Shown here: piece after piece, positions 17,604 to 25,134 of the stretch
Layout of the letters: every line of letters begins with the position of its first letter
How positions within the stretch are numbered: position 1 is the stretch's first letter
Assembly: GCF_024181585.1 (NCBI RefSeq)
Contig: NZ_CP054258.1
Coordinates: 2,666,001-2,730,000 of the forward strand
DNA from: Treponema socranskii subsp. buccale
GTDB taxonomy: Bacteria; Spirochaetota; Spirochaetia; Treponematales; Treponemataceae
Direction: 5' to 3'
DNA length: 64,000 bases
Translations under genes and position numbers: made by a program
The notes under the pieces: generated by a model
What the model was told of the DNA's origin: nothing
Seen by the model: the letters and a program-made list of their open reading frames with translations, nothing else
The model's database searches: none

Positions 17604-18071
17604 ATGAAAAAATTTTTCAGTCTTTTTTCGGCGGCGGCAACGATATTGATTTTGGCATCCTGTTCGAGCATTCCGCCTTCCGTAAGTGAAATAAACAGAA
17701 TGCGGCACAACGAACCGGTAATGTCGGAAATTCCTTATGAAGCGTATACGGCAGTCGGCCGCGTAAGCGGAGAAGGGAGCGTTTCAAGCGTACGGACATC
17801 GACCGGTTTATTTGAGGGCGATACCGGAAATTACGGCAGCCTGGATAATTTCGACGCCATCTACCTTAACATCAGCGAAAAAACGGTAATCGCTCCGCCG
17901 ACGCCGTTCGACGCGGCGCTTGCCAATGCGGTATACAAAATGGTCGAACGCGCCGACGAACTCCAAGCCGATGCGGTTATTTTCGTACGCACAAAAACGA
18001 AGATAACCGATGACAAAGGCAAGCGAACGGTTTCCGTTCACATAAGCGGTTTAGCGGTAAAATTAAAGTAA
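17604..18071 (+). CDS. putative lipoprotein, 155 aa
   Basis: ATG 17604 follows GAGGAG with a good spacing; the frame opens earlier at 17589 without a site. The signal ends in the lipobox LASC with Cys about residue 20. The mature part contains YEAYTAVGRVSGEGSVS and ADELQADAVIFVRTKTKI, resembling small treponemal lipoproteins whose second half has a YbjQ-like alpha/beta pattern, but I cannot assign a family. It is the second gene behind the poly-G promoter. Confidence 0.65.
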   Translation: MKKFFSLFSAAATILILASCSSIPPSVSEINRMRHNEPVMSEIPYEAYTAVGRVSGEGSVSSVRTSTGLFEGDTGNYGSLDNFDAIYLNISEKTVIAPPTPFDAALANAVYKMVERADELQADAVIFVRTKTKITDDKGKRTVSVHISGLAVKLK

Positions 18072-18257
18072 AATCGAATATCGATGCGGTCGAAAAAACG
18101 AAAGTCCGAACGAGCCGTTGAAAAGTGCGTTCCGTTTAACGTTTTTTAAACGATTCGACCGCTCAATTCGGCATGAAAGTCCGTCCGAAGCCGCACGAAA
18201 GCGCTTTTTCGGCAGATTTTTGTGCCGATTTTTATTTTTGATTTATTGAAAATCACC

Positions 18258-18286
18258 TTGATTTATAGTCCGCAATCGTGTATACT
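18258..18286 (+). promoter_or_regulatory. sigma-70-type promoter
   Basis: TTGATT (18258-18263), 17 bp, TATACT (18281-18286), 34 bp before the start codon of the small gene at 18321. Confidence 0.6.
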
Positions 18287-18320
18287 GAATGTATCAATTT
18301 TATATTGGGGTACAGTGGGT

Positions 18321-18551
18321 ATGAGTGATATTTATGTCAATTATAACGGAAAATCGGGATTCAGCAGAGCGTCCAACAAAGGTGCGCTTGCCGGTACGCC
18401 GATAAGTTATGCGGATTTCAAAGGTGTCAGCGGTGATATACAACCGGGCAGCGATGTCGCATACGGCATTACGATGAGTGACGGAGACGTACAGGATTTT
18501 ATCGCGAACTACGAAGTGGAATCGATTTTTACCGACGCGGAAAGGGGCTGA
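18321..18551 (+). CDS. hypothetical protein, 76 aa
   Basis: Begins MSDIYVNYNGKSGFSRASNK and contains SYADFKGVSGDIQPG and ISDG-like turns near the end; acidic overall, with no signal peptide or membrane segment. I do not recognise it. ATG 18321 lies 34 bp behind a well-formed promoter and 57 bp ahead of a strong terminator, so a single-gene transcript is well supported even though the product is unknown. The upstream in-frame extension to 18222 would cross the promoter and is rejected. Confidence 0.55.
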   Translation: MSDIYVNYNGKSGFSRASNKGALAGTPISYADFKGVSGDIQPGSDVAYGITMSDGDVQDFIANYEVESIFTDAERG

Positions 18552-18607
18552 TTTTTCTTTCGAACGGTAGATCGCAGCCTGTTTTATTCCGCAACTGATT
18601 CGCAAGG

Positions 18608-18640
18608 GAAACTTCGTTCCGAGGGGACGAAGTTTTTTTA
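18608..18640 (+). terminator. intrinsic terminator
   Basis: AAACTTCGT (from 18609) pairs with ACGAAGTTT (18627-18635) around a nine-base loop, followed by a T run. Confidence 0.8.
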
Positions 18641-18669
18641 TTTTATCGTCGGCAGGAAAATTATTAATT

Positions 18670-19842
18670 ATGACGGAATTACTTCTCAAATACGGATGTA
18701 ACCCGAACCAAAAACCTTCCCGCGTGTTCGTGGAAAAAGGAGAGCTGCCGTTTGCCGTTTTAAACGGGAAACCGGGCTATATCAATCTGCTCGACGCGCT
18801 GAACGGCTGGCAGCTTGTCAAAGAACTGCGTGCCGTAAGCGGTATAAGCGCCGCGGCTTCGTTCAAGCACGTGTCGCCTGCGGGAGCCGCCGTCGGTTTG
18901 CCGCTTTCCGATACGCTCAAGCGCATATATTTTACGGGAGATGTCGAACTTTCGCCGCTCGCTTCCGCCTATGCCCGTGCGCGCGGCGCCGACCGTATGT
19001 CGTCGTTCGGCGATTTTATCGCACTGTCCGATCCTTGCGACGAAGCGACGGCTCGCCTCATCGCAAAAGAAGTGTCCGACGGCGTTATCGCGCCCGGCTA
19101 CGACGGCGCCGCACTCGATATTTTAAAAGCGAAAAAAAAAGGCGCATACGTCGCCCTTCAAATAGACGGCTCTTATGTGCCCGAAGAAATCGAACGGAAA
19201 CAAGTGTTCGGTATTACGTTCGAACAGGGACGAAACAACGCAGTCATCGACTCGTCGTGTTTGAAAAATATCGTAACGAAAAACAAAACGCTTTCCGATA
19301 CCGATACATTGAATTTATTAATTTCGCTCATCGTACTCAAGTATACGCAGTCGAACAGCGTCGCCTTTGTCAAAGACGGGCAGGCGATCGGTGTCGGTGC
19401 GGGGCAGCAGTCGCGCGTTCACTGCACGCGCCTTGCCGCCGGCAAAGCGGATACGTGGTGGCTCCGCCAGTCGCCCCAAGCGCTCGCACTTGAATTCCGC
19501 GACGATATAAAGCGAGCCGAGCGCGACAATGCGATCGACGTATACGTCGGAAGCGAATCCGGCGACATACTTGCGGACGGTGTGTGGCAAAAAGTATTTA
19601 AAACGAAACCGCCCGTTTTTACGGAAGAAGAAAAGCGCATATGGATTTCGAAAAATACCGGTGTCGCCGTCGGAAGCGATGCATTTTTCCCGTTCGGCGA
19701 CAACATCGAGCGCGCGCATAAAAGCGGAGCTTCCGTCGTAGCCGAACCCGGCGGTTCGATACGCGACGACGATGTCATACGTACGTGCGACGCATACGGT
19801 ATGGTTATGGCCTTTACCGGCATGCGCCTTTTTCACCACTGA
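18670..19842 (+). CDS. stand-alone AICAR transformylase (PurH C-terminal domain only)
   Basis: 390 aa. It matches the formyltransferase half of PurH: LKYGCNPNQKPSRVF at the start, AASFKHVSPAGAAVG with the catalytic Lys66-His67 pair, SSFGDFIALSD, and SNSVAFVKDGQAIGVGAGQQ followed by SRVHCTRLAAGKA. It would transfer a formyl group from 10-formyl-tetrahydrofolate to AICAR in purine synthesis. The IMP cyclohydrolase (MGS-like) domain normally at the N-terminus is absent, so IMP ring closure needs another protein. Stand-alone versions of this size occur in clostridia and treponemes. Downstream is convergent with pyrE. Confidence 0.9.
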   Translation: MTELLLKYGCNPNQKPSRVFVEKGELPFAVLNGKPGYINLLDALNGWQLVKELRAVSGISAAASFKHVSPAGAAVGLPLSDTLKRIYFTGDVELSPLASAYARARGADRMSSFGDFIALSDPCDEATARLIAKEVSDGVIAPGYDGAALDILKAKKKGAYVALQIDGSYVPEEIERKQVFGITFEQGRNNAVIDSSCLKNIVTKNKTLSDTDTLNLLISLIVLKYTQSNSVAFVKDGQAIGVGAGQQSRVHCTRLAAGKADTWWLRQSPQALALEFRDDIKRAERDNAIDVYVGSESGDILADGVWQKVFKTKPPVFTEEEKRIWISKNTGVAVGSDAFFPFGDNIERAHKSGASVVAEPGGSIRDDDVIRTCDAYGMVMAFTGMRLFHH

Positions 19843-19976
19843 ACAAGGCGCGACTTTTTTCCCGATGTACGATTCGGCGGCGCGCAGGCGATGTATCGCC
19901 GTTTTGCCGATCGGCCGCCGCTCGACATTTTACGGATCATGCAGAGCGCGCGCATTTTTGCGGCGGCTCCGCGTTT

Positions 19977-20654
19977 TCAGCGCTTTGCACCCCATCGGGC
20001 GTAGTAGCCGTCGAGCGATTTTTTGATGTCGTCGGTGATGATCGTTTTATCGCCGTGCGTGTAAAGCGCGTCGATAACGTCGTCCATCGAAACGATCGCG
20101 CGGGCGGGAAAGCCGTAGGATGCCGAGATTTCGTCGAGCGCGCTTTTGTCCGTCGTAAGTCCCTTTTCCATTCTGTTTATCGATACGATCAAACCGATGA
20201 TCTTCGCTTTTTCACTCTGCGCTTTGATAATCGGATACGTCTCTTCGATCGATTTGCCGCTCGTCGTCACATCTTCGATTATTAAAACTCTGTCGCCGTC
20301 GGAAATTTTTCCGCCGAGCAAAATGCCTTCTTCTCCGTGGTCTTTCGCTTCTTTACGATTCGACGAATAGCGAACGGCTTTGCCGTACAATTCGTCATAA
20401 GCTATCGCCGTCGCGACGCCGAGCGGAATGCCCTTGTACGCAGGACCGAAAAGCACGTCGAAATCGTCGCCGAAATTGTCGTGAATCGCTTTCGCATAAA
20501 ATTTGCCGAGCTGTAAAAGCTGAGAACCCGTCACGTATGCGCCTGCGTTGATAAAAAACGGGGAATGCCGCCCGCTTTTGAGCGTAAACGATCCGAACGC
20601 GAGTGCGCCGCACGAAACCATAAAATCGATAAATTCTTTTTGATAATCGGTCAC
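19977..20654 (-). CDS. pyrE: orotate phosphoribosyltransferase
   Basis: 225 aa. FGSFTLKSGRHSPFFINAG is the OPRTase N-terminal signature, FGPAYKGIPLGVATAIA the catalytic loop region, and RVLIIEDVTTSGKSIEET the PRPP-binding motif. It joins orotate and PRPP to give OMP in pyrimidine synthesis. It is the last gene in its direction here; the upstream neighbour on the same strand is a transposase remnant that overlaps its start by four bases. No other pyr gene is in the window. Confidence 0.95.
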   Translation of the reverse strand: MTDYQKEFIDFMVSCGALAFGSFTLKSGRHSPFFINAGAYVTGSQLLQLGKFYAKAIHDNFGDDFDVLFGPAYKGIPLGVATAIAYDELYGKAVRYSSNRKEAKDHGEEGILLGGKISDGDRVLIIEDVTTSGKSIEETYPIIKAQSEKAKIIGLIVSINRMEKGLTTDKSALDEISASYGFPARAIVSMDDVIDALYTHGDKTIITDDIKKSLDGYYARWGAKR

Positions 20655-21185
20655 AGCGCTTCCGACTTCGGCTGCAGTTTTTCCACTTCTTTTTGTGCGA
20701 GTCCGGTTGCCTTTGCGATATTTTCAATCGACAACCCCATATCAATTAAGTTCTTTGCCGTTTCGAGCCTCGCTTGATATGAGCCTTCGGAGATACCTTC
20801 TTGCTTGCCTTCAAGAATTCCTACACGCCGAGCATCCGCTTCAAATGCACTCATTATCATATATTCGCGCCTCCTATAAAAACTTTTGTAGGGAATATCA
20901 ATTCCCGAAAAAGTTTTTAGCCGTGTGCGTCGAGCGCACAGACAATCTACGAGTTTGCAAGGCAAACTCGAGATAAAAAGTGTCGGCGCTATTGCAGCCG
21001 GCATTTTTTATTCGCCTTCTTTTGTCGTTTTGTTTTATCTCGTTTACTTTGTTTTCGAGTTCGATAATAAAATCACTGTTACTTTTCTTCCCATTCATAT
21101 ACTCTAAAAACGCTTGAAGTTCCGGTTTCTGCGTTTTTGCTGCTGCCCTGCTGTTAAGTATAACCTTTGTTATCCCGTCGGGCAA
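20651..21185 (-). pseudogene. remnant of an Rpn/PD-(D/E)XK nuclease family transposase, interrupted by a hairpin repeat
   Basis: Two minus-strand pieces make up the C-terminal part of an Rpn-type protein. The first, 21185 to about 21015, reads ITKVILNSRAAAKTQKPELQ and ends VNEIKQNDKRR. The second starts at the ATG near 20854 (MIMSAFEADARRVGILEG) and ends with GLSIENIAKATGLAQKEVEK, the usual C-terminal helix pair. Between them sits about 135 bp of hairpin-forming repeat that breaks the frame. The nuclease domain (about 170 residues) is absent upstream, where a truncated C45-type gene begins on the other strand. Function is lost, though the second piece could be translated from its own AGGAGG site. 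Confidence 0.7.
20880..21015. repeat. modular hairpin element inserted in the transposase remnant
   Basis: Reading on the minus strand, it has a GCCGGCTGCAATAGCGCCGA block, CGAGTTTGCCTTGCAAACTCG (perfect hairpin), GTGCGCTCGACGCAC (hairpin), then a GGGAATTGATATTCCC hairpin and ACAAAAGTTTTTATAGGAGG. The same order of modules occurs in the 142-bp array at 44.2 kb and at 43.1 kb. Confidence 0.65.
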
Positions 21186-21220
21186 CAGTATTTTGCCGTT
21201 TTCCGTGCAGGTTGTTTTAA

Positions 21221-22114
21221 CGGAAAGAATTTGCCGATGCGTGCCTTCCGATATATGAAAAATATTATCCCGAAGTACTGGATGAGATCAAAGGGCTTGC
21301 GGACGGGCAGCGCAGTCCGCATGAAGATTTTTATACGTTTTTGCTGAGTATGTACTGCTTTGAATTTTCCAATCGATGTACATGTTTTGCCTTTGAGGAT
21401 GACGAGCATATCGTATTTGCACGGAACAGCGATTTCCTTGTCAAACTGGAAAAGCTGTATATGAACTGCATGTATGCGCTCGACGGTGCGTACGCGTTTA
21501 ATGGAAACACGACCGCGTTTATCGAAATGGAAGACGGAATAAACGAATACGGTTTAGCTGCGGGGCTGACTTTTGTGTATCCTGTCATAAAAAATGCGGG
21601 ATTGAATTCGGGTATGCTGGTACGCTATATACTCGAAAAATGCAAAACGACGGAAGAAGCGATCGCGTGTATACGGACTTTGCCGATCGCATCTCAACAG
21701 ACAATTTCCGTTATCGATAATACCGGAGCGATGGCAGTTATAGAATGTAATTGCCGCCGAATCGAAATCATAAAACCGACTGCCGATTGTAATTTTATTG
21801 CAGCGACGAACGGTTTCCATTCCGGAAAAATGAAACTGTACGAAAAGCACGGTATCGACGATTGGAGATCGGAAGAGCGCTATGAAGTTGCCCGTACGGC
21901 ACTGAAAGAAAACCGACGCTGTTTTTCAACCGAATTGGCGGAATCGATTTTAAAAGGGCGCTTCGGATTTATGTGTCAGTATGACAGGAAGACCGGTGCC
22001 GATACCGTTTGGTCAGTCGTATACGACATCAAACATAAAAAAATATATCGTGCAGAAGGGAATCCCTGCAGAAAGCGATTCAGAGAGGACGCGCGGTTAC
22101 GATTTATTTATTAA
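21221..22114 (+). pseudogene. 5'-truncated C45-type acyltransferase/peptidase (carcinine hydrolase/penicillin acylase-like)
   Basis: The frame is open from 21221, just after a TAA, and starts in mid-domain: YEKYYPEVLDEIKGLADGQR. The nucleophile motif RCTCFAFEDDEHIVFARNSDF is intact and the Ntn-fold C-terminal region follows (TISVIDNTGAMAVIEC, FIAATNGFH). No ATG, GTG or TTG precedes the conserved sequence in frame; the first is inside it at 21341. About 60-80 N-terminal residues usual in the family are missing. The break faces the broken 5' end of the transposase remnant, so one deletion may have removed both starts. Such enzymes self-cleave before Cys and act on amide bonds. Confidence 0.6.
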
Positions 22115-22144
22115 TACATTATACAACGCACGCCTTGAGATGTA

Positions 22145-23158
22145 TTACACCGCGCTTTCATACGCGGCACAGGACGCACCTTTTTTGACGACCGTTTCGT
22201 AGACGACGCGCTGCAAAAGAACGTCTTCGAAAAGCGCACCGCTCGAGCGGATTTCCATGTCGGCGCTTGCGATGCCGGCAAGGATCGCCGCAGTCTGTCC
22301 CGCCGTCCAAATCGAAGAGGCGCGGCTGTACTGCGCTTTCGCTTTTTTGCTCGAAAAGCCGTGCGTCTTTAACGTAAAATCGTCGATTTGTCCCGACGAC
22401 GCGAGCGCGTGCCACAGCGCAAGGCGGCGGAAACACGAAGCGAGCCCCGCGAGTATCATCACCGGAGAAGAATCTTTTGAAAGACGGATTTTTTGCAGTA
22501 CGTCGAGCGAAAGTTCGAGCCTTCGCGATGCGCTTTCACTCGATGCCATCGCCGCGAAGAGCGTAAAAGCGCTTTCGGCTCTGTTGTGCGAAAGCACCGC
22601 TTCGACGTCTTGGGGCGTGATTTCGTGCGATTTCGGAAAGAGCAAAAAAAATCGCGCGCATTCGGAACGGAGCGCCTGTGTATTGTTTTCGATCATGTCG
22701 AGGATATCTTCGGCGGCTTCTTCACCGATGCGGTATCCGTTTTTTCGGAAAAAGTTTATAAGCCACGGCACTTTCCGGTCTTCGAACATTTCCCAAAATA
22801 TTTTTTTATGCGCGGAAGGCACAAGTTTTTCGAGCTTTGCGTCGACGGCGATTTCATCCGATACGAGGATGAGCGCGCTCGTCCCTTCCCCTGCGGTCTT
22901 TACCCATGCGGATATCGCACCGACGTCTTCCTTTTTTTTGATCGATTCCGCGGAACGTACGACGACGCACGATGCGTTTGTAAAGAGGGAGCCGCTCTGC
23001 AAAATCGTCACTATCTCCGAAACGGGCGTTTCGTTCGCATAAAAAAGGTATTCGTCGAGTTCTCCGTGCGCTTTTCGCATCGCCTCTTTTACGGCGGAAA
23101 CAGCATCGTTCCGTTCGCCGAATTCGGGTCCGGTGTAAAGGTAGATCGGTGTATCCAT
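22145..23158 (-). CDS. holA: DNA polymerase III delta subunit
   Basis: 337 aa from ATG 23158. MDTPIYLYTGPEFGERNDAV followed by LFYANETPVSEIVTILQSGSLF and CVVVRSAE match HolA, the clamp-loader subunit that opens the beta sliding clamp. The middle ALRSECARFFLLFP (about residues 165-180) matches the helical linker, and the C-terminal collar domain has MILAGLASCFRRLALWHAL. The start lies one base after the lexA stop, so translation is coupled. It is the last gene of the hprK-ptsH-lexA-holA group. Confidence 0.9.
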   Translation of the reverse strand: MDTPIYLYTGPEFGERNDAVSAVKEAMRKAHGELDEYLFYANETPVSEIVTILQSGSLFTNASCVVVRSAESIKKKEDVGAISAWVKTAGEGTSALILVSDEIAVDAKLEKLVPSAHKKIFWEMFEDRKVPWLINFFRKNGYRIGEEAAEDILDMIENNTQALRSECARFFLLFPKSHEITPQDVEAVLSHNRAESAFTLFAAMASSESASRRLELSLDVLQKIRLSKDSSPVMILAGLASCFRRLALWHALASSGQIDDFTLKTHGFSSKKAKAQYSRASSIWTAGQTAAILAGIASADMEIRSSGALFEDVLLQRVVYETVVKKGASCAAYESAV

Positions 23159-23159
23159 A

Positions 23160-23771
23160 TCAATAGGTGCGGACGATATTCGATAAGATGCCGACGACGC
23201 GGACATCCTGACTGTAGATCGCTTTGAATGCGGGGTTTTCCGGCTGCAATCGGATACGATTCTTTTCTTTGTAATACCGTTTTAAAGTGATGGCTTCGTC
23301 GATGACGGCGACGACGATCTGTCCGTTTTCCGCATCCGACGTCTGCTCGACGACCGCCAAATCGCCTTCGAGAATACCCGCGTCGATCATACTCTGTCCG
23401 CGCACGCGAAGGGCAAAATAACGCTTTCCCGGGCGTACGAAGGGTTCGGTCAAATTGACATAGCCGTCGAGATTTTCCGCGGCGAGGAGCGGCTTACCTG
23501 CGGCGACCGTTCCGAGAAGCGGCACTTTGTCGACGTAGGGACGTGGATCCTTGAGTTCGCCGTCGGCAAGCACGCGGATCGAACGCGATCGTTTTCGACA
23601 CAGCGATAAAAATCCCTTGCGCTGTAAAGCCGCTATGTGATCCTGCACGGCGCGCAGCGATACGTCGAAGTGATCGCTTATTTCGCGCACGGTCGGCGGA
23701 TACGAATTCTCTTCCGCAAAATCGGCGATAAACGTTAAAACCTGTTTTTGTCTGTCAGTAATTTCCTTCAT
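23160..23771 (-). CDS. lexA: LexA repressor
   Basis: 203 aa. N-terminal winged helix (LTFIADFAEENSYPPTVREI, then VSLRAVQDHIAALQRKGF), self-cleavage site Ala-Gly in LLGTVAAGKP, catalytic Ser in RGQSMIDAGI and catalytic Lys in AITLKRYY. It should repress SOS genes and cleave itself when activated by RecA. The start ATG 23771 lies one base after the ptsH stop with GGAAGAA as ribosome site, in preference to an ATG 15 bases upstream. No promoter of its own is visible, so it appears to be expressed from the hprK promoter, which is an unusual setting for lexA. Confidence 0.93.
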   Translation of the reverse strand: MKEITDRQKQVLTFIADFAEENSYPPTVREISDHFDVSLRAVQDHIAALQRKGFLSLCRKRSRSIRVLADGELKDPRPYVDKVPLLGTVAAGKPLLAAENLDGYVNLTEPFVRPGKRYFALRVRGQSMIDAGILEGDLAVVEQTSDAENGQIVVAVIDEAITLKRYYKEKNRIRLQPENPAFKAIYSQDVRVVGILSNIVRTY

Positions 23772-23772
23772 G

Positions 23773-24039
23773 CTATTCTTCCGCAAATTTCGAATCGAAG
23801 AGCGCTTCGATCGCCTGCACCGCTTCCTTTTCGTCGGAGCCGTCCGCTTTCAGCGTGATGCTCGTATTGTAACCCGCCGCCATCGTGATGACACCCATGA
23901 TCGATTTTGCATTCACTTCCGTGTCGCCGAGAACGAGCGTAAGCTCGCAGTTGAATTTATTTGCGGTCTGCGCGATGAGCGCAGCGGGCCGCGCGTGAAT
24001 GCCTGCACGATTTTTTACGATCAGCGTTTTTTCAATCAT
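23773..24039 (-). CDS. ptsH: HPr phosphocarrier protein
   Basis: 88 aa. His15 in NRAGIHARPAALIA and Ser46 in NAKSIMGVITMAA are both present, so it can be phosphorylated at the catalytic His and at the regulatory Ser by HPr kinase, whose gene is 33 bp upstream. ATG 24039 has AGGA upstream; eight extra codons before it are not family-like. No PTS EI or EII gene is in the window, and treponemes often use HPr mainly for regulation. Confidence 0.95.
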   Translation of the reverse strand: MIEKTLIVKNRAGIHARPAALIAQTANKFNCELTLVLGDTEVNAKSIMGVITMAAGYNTSITLKADGSDEKEAVQAIEALFDSKFAEE

Positions 24040-24072
24040 ATCGTCATCCTTTAATAAAAACAAAATTAATAA

Positions 24073-25062
24073 TTAATAGGAATCATCGCTGCTGTTGTAT
24101 GCAGTCTGCGCTTCTCCCGTTTCGATCCATTTGAGCACGTTTTGATTGAAGTCACGTGCGGAATTGTATCCCATGCGCTTTAAGCGTTCGTTCATCGCCG
24201 CAGCTTCGATGATAATCGGCAGGTTCCGCCCCGGCCGCACCGGTATTTCGAGAACGGGAATTTTGACGCCGAGTATATCCATGTATTTTTGATCCGTGCC
24301 GAGGCGGTCGTACACTTTATCGGGATCCCAATCTTCGAGTTCGACGACGAGCTGCACTTCTTTTTGATCGCGGATGGCGCCGACGCCGTAGAGCTGCGAT
24401 ACGTTGATAATGCCCAGTCCCCGTATTTCCATGTGGTGGCTGATAAATCGATTTGCACCCTGTCCGAGCAGGATATTGCCGTTGACGCACCGCAGTTCGA
24501 TGATGTCGTCCGCAACGAGGCGATGGCTCCGTTCTATGAGTTCGAGCGCGGTTTCGCTTTTACCGACACCGGAGTGTCCGACGAGCAGTATACCGATGCC
24601 GTACACTTCGACGAGGACGCCGTGCATCGTTTTTTTCGGCGCGAAGGTATTCGATAAAACGCGAATGAGGCGGCTTGAAAATTCGGTCGATTCGAGCGAC
24701 GTCTGTAAAATGGGGCAAAAGGCTTCTTCCGCTATCGAAAGAAAATCTTCCGGCGGCTGTATGCCGTACGAAAAAACGCAGCAAGGAATATCGTATTCGA
24801 AAATCTCTTTCAGCGATGAGAGATTGTGTTCGGCGTGGAGCTTTTGCAGATACGCGCTTTCGCCGCGGCCGAAAAGCTGTACGCGCTGATAAGCGAAAGA
24901 TTCGTAAAAACCGGTAAGCGCAAGACCCGGACGGTTGATGTCGGGAGCCGTCATCGCGCGGGGCAAACCGCGCCGTCCCGCGATGCACGTCAAATACAGC
25001 GCGTCGTGCCCGGGCAGGTCAAGCTCAAGCAAATCAAGGACGGTGAATTTCTTATCGGCCAT
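24073..25062 (-). CDS. hprK: HPr kinase/phosphorylase
   Basis: 329 aa from ATG 25062 (MADKKFTVLDLLELDLPG). The P-loop GHSGVGKSETALELIER is about residue 155, followed by RLVADDIIEL and the HprK signature EIRGLGIINVSQLYG. The C-terminal PVRPGRNLPIIIEAAAMN is also characteristic. It phosphorylates or dephosphorylates HPr at Ser46 according to metabolic state. The promoter places transcription start at or next to the ATG (leaderless). It is the first gene of an operon with ptsH, lexA and holA. Confidence 0.95.
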   Translation of the reverse strand: MADKKFTVLDLLELDLPGHDALYLTCIAGRRGLPRAMTAPDINRPGLALTGFYESFAYQRVQLFGRGESAYLQKLHAEHNLSSLKEIFEYDIPCCVFSYGIQPPEDFLSIAEEAFCPILQTSLESTEFSSRLIRVLSNTFAPKKTMHGVLVEVYGIGILLVGHSGVGKSETALELIERSHRLVADDIIELRCVNGNILLGQGANRFISHHMEIRGLGIINVSQLYGVGAIRDQKEVQLVVELEDWDPDKVYDRLGTDQKYMDILGVKIPVLEIPVRPGRNLPIIIEAAAMNERLKRMGYNSARDFNQNVLKWIETGEAQTAYNSSDDSY

Positions 25063-25068
25063 GATTAT

Positions 25069-25097
25069 ACTATACACATATATTGATGAAAGCGCAA
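25069..25097 (-). promoter_or_regulatory. hprK promoter, predicted leaderless transcript
   Basis: On the minus strand: TTGCGC (25097-25092), 17 bp, TATAGT (25074-25069), then six bases to the ATG at 25062. No ribosome-binding site fits between. Confidence 0.6.
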
Positions 25098-25134
25098 GGT
25101 TTAAAAACGGCAAACCCGCCTTTCGCCCTATCAA

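Noticed and set aside
19843-19976. Small ORFs between the AICAR transformylase and pyrE
   Set aside because: Arg/Ala-rich frames typical of GC-rich noncoding sequence; no start signal.
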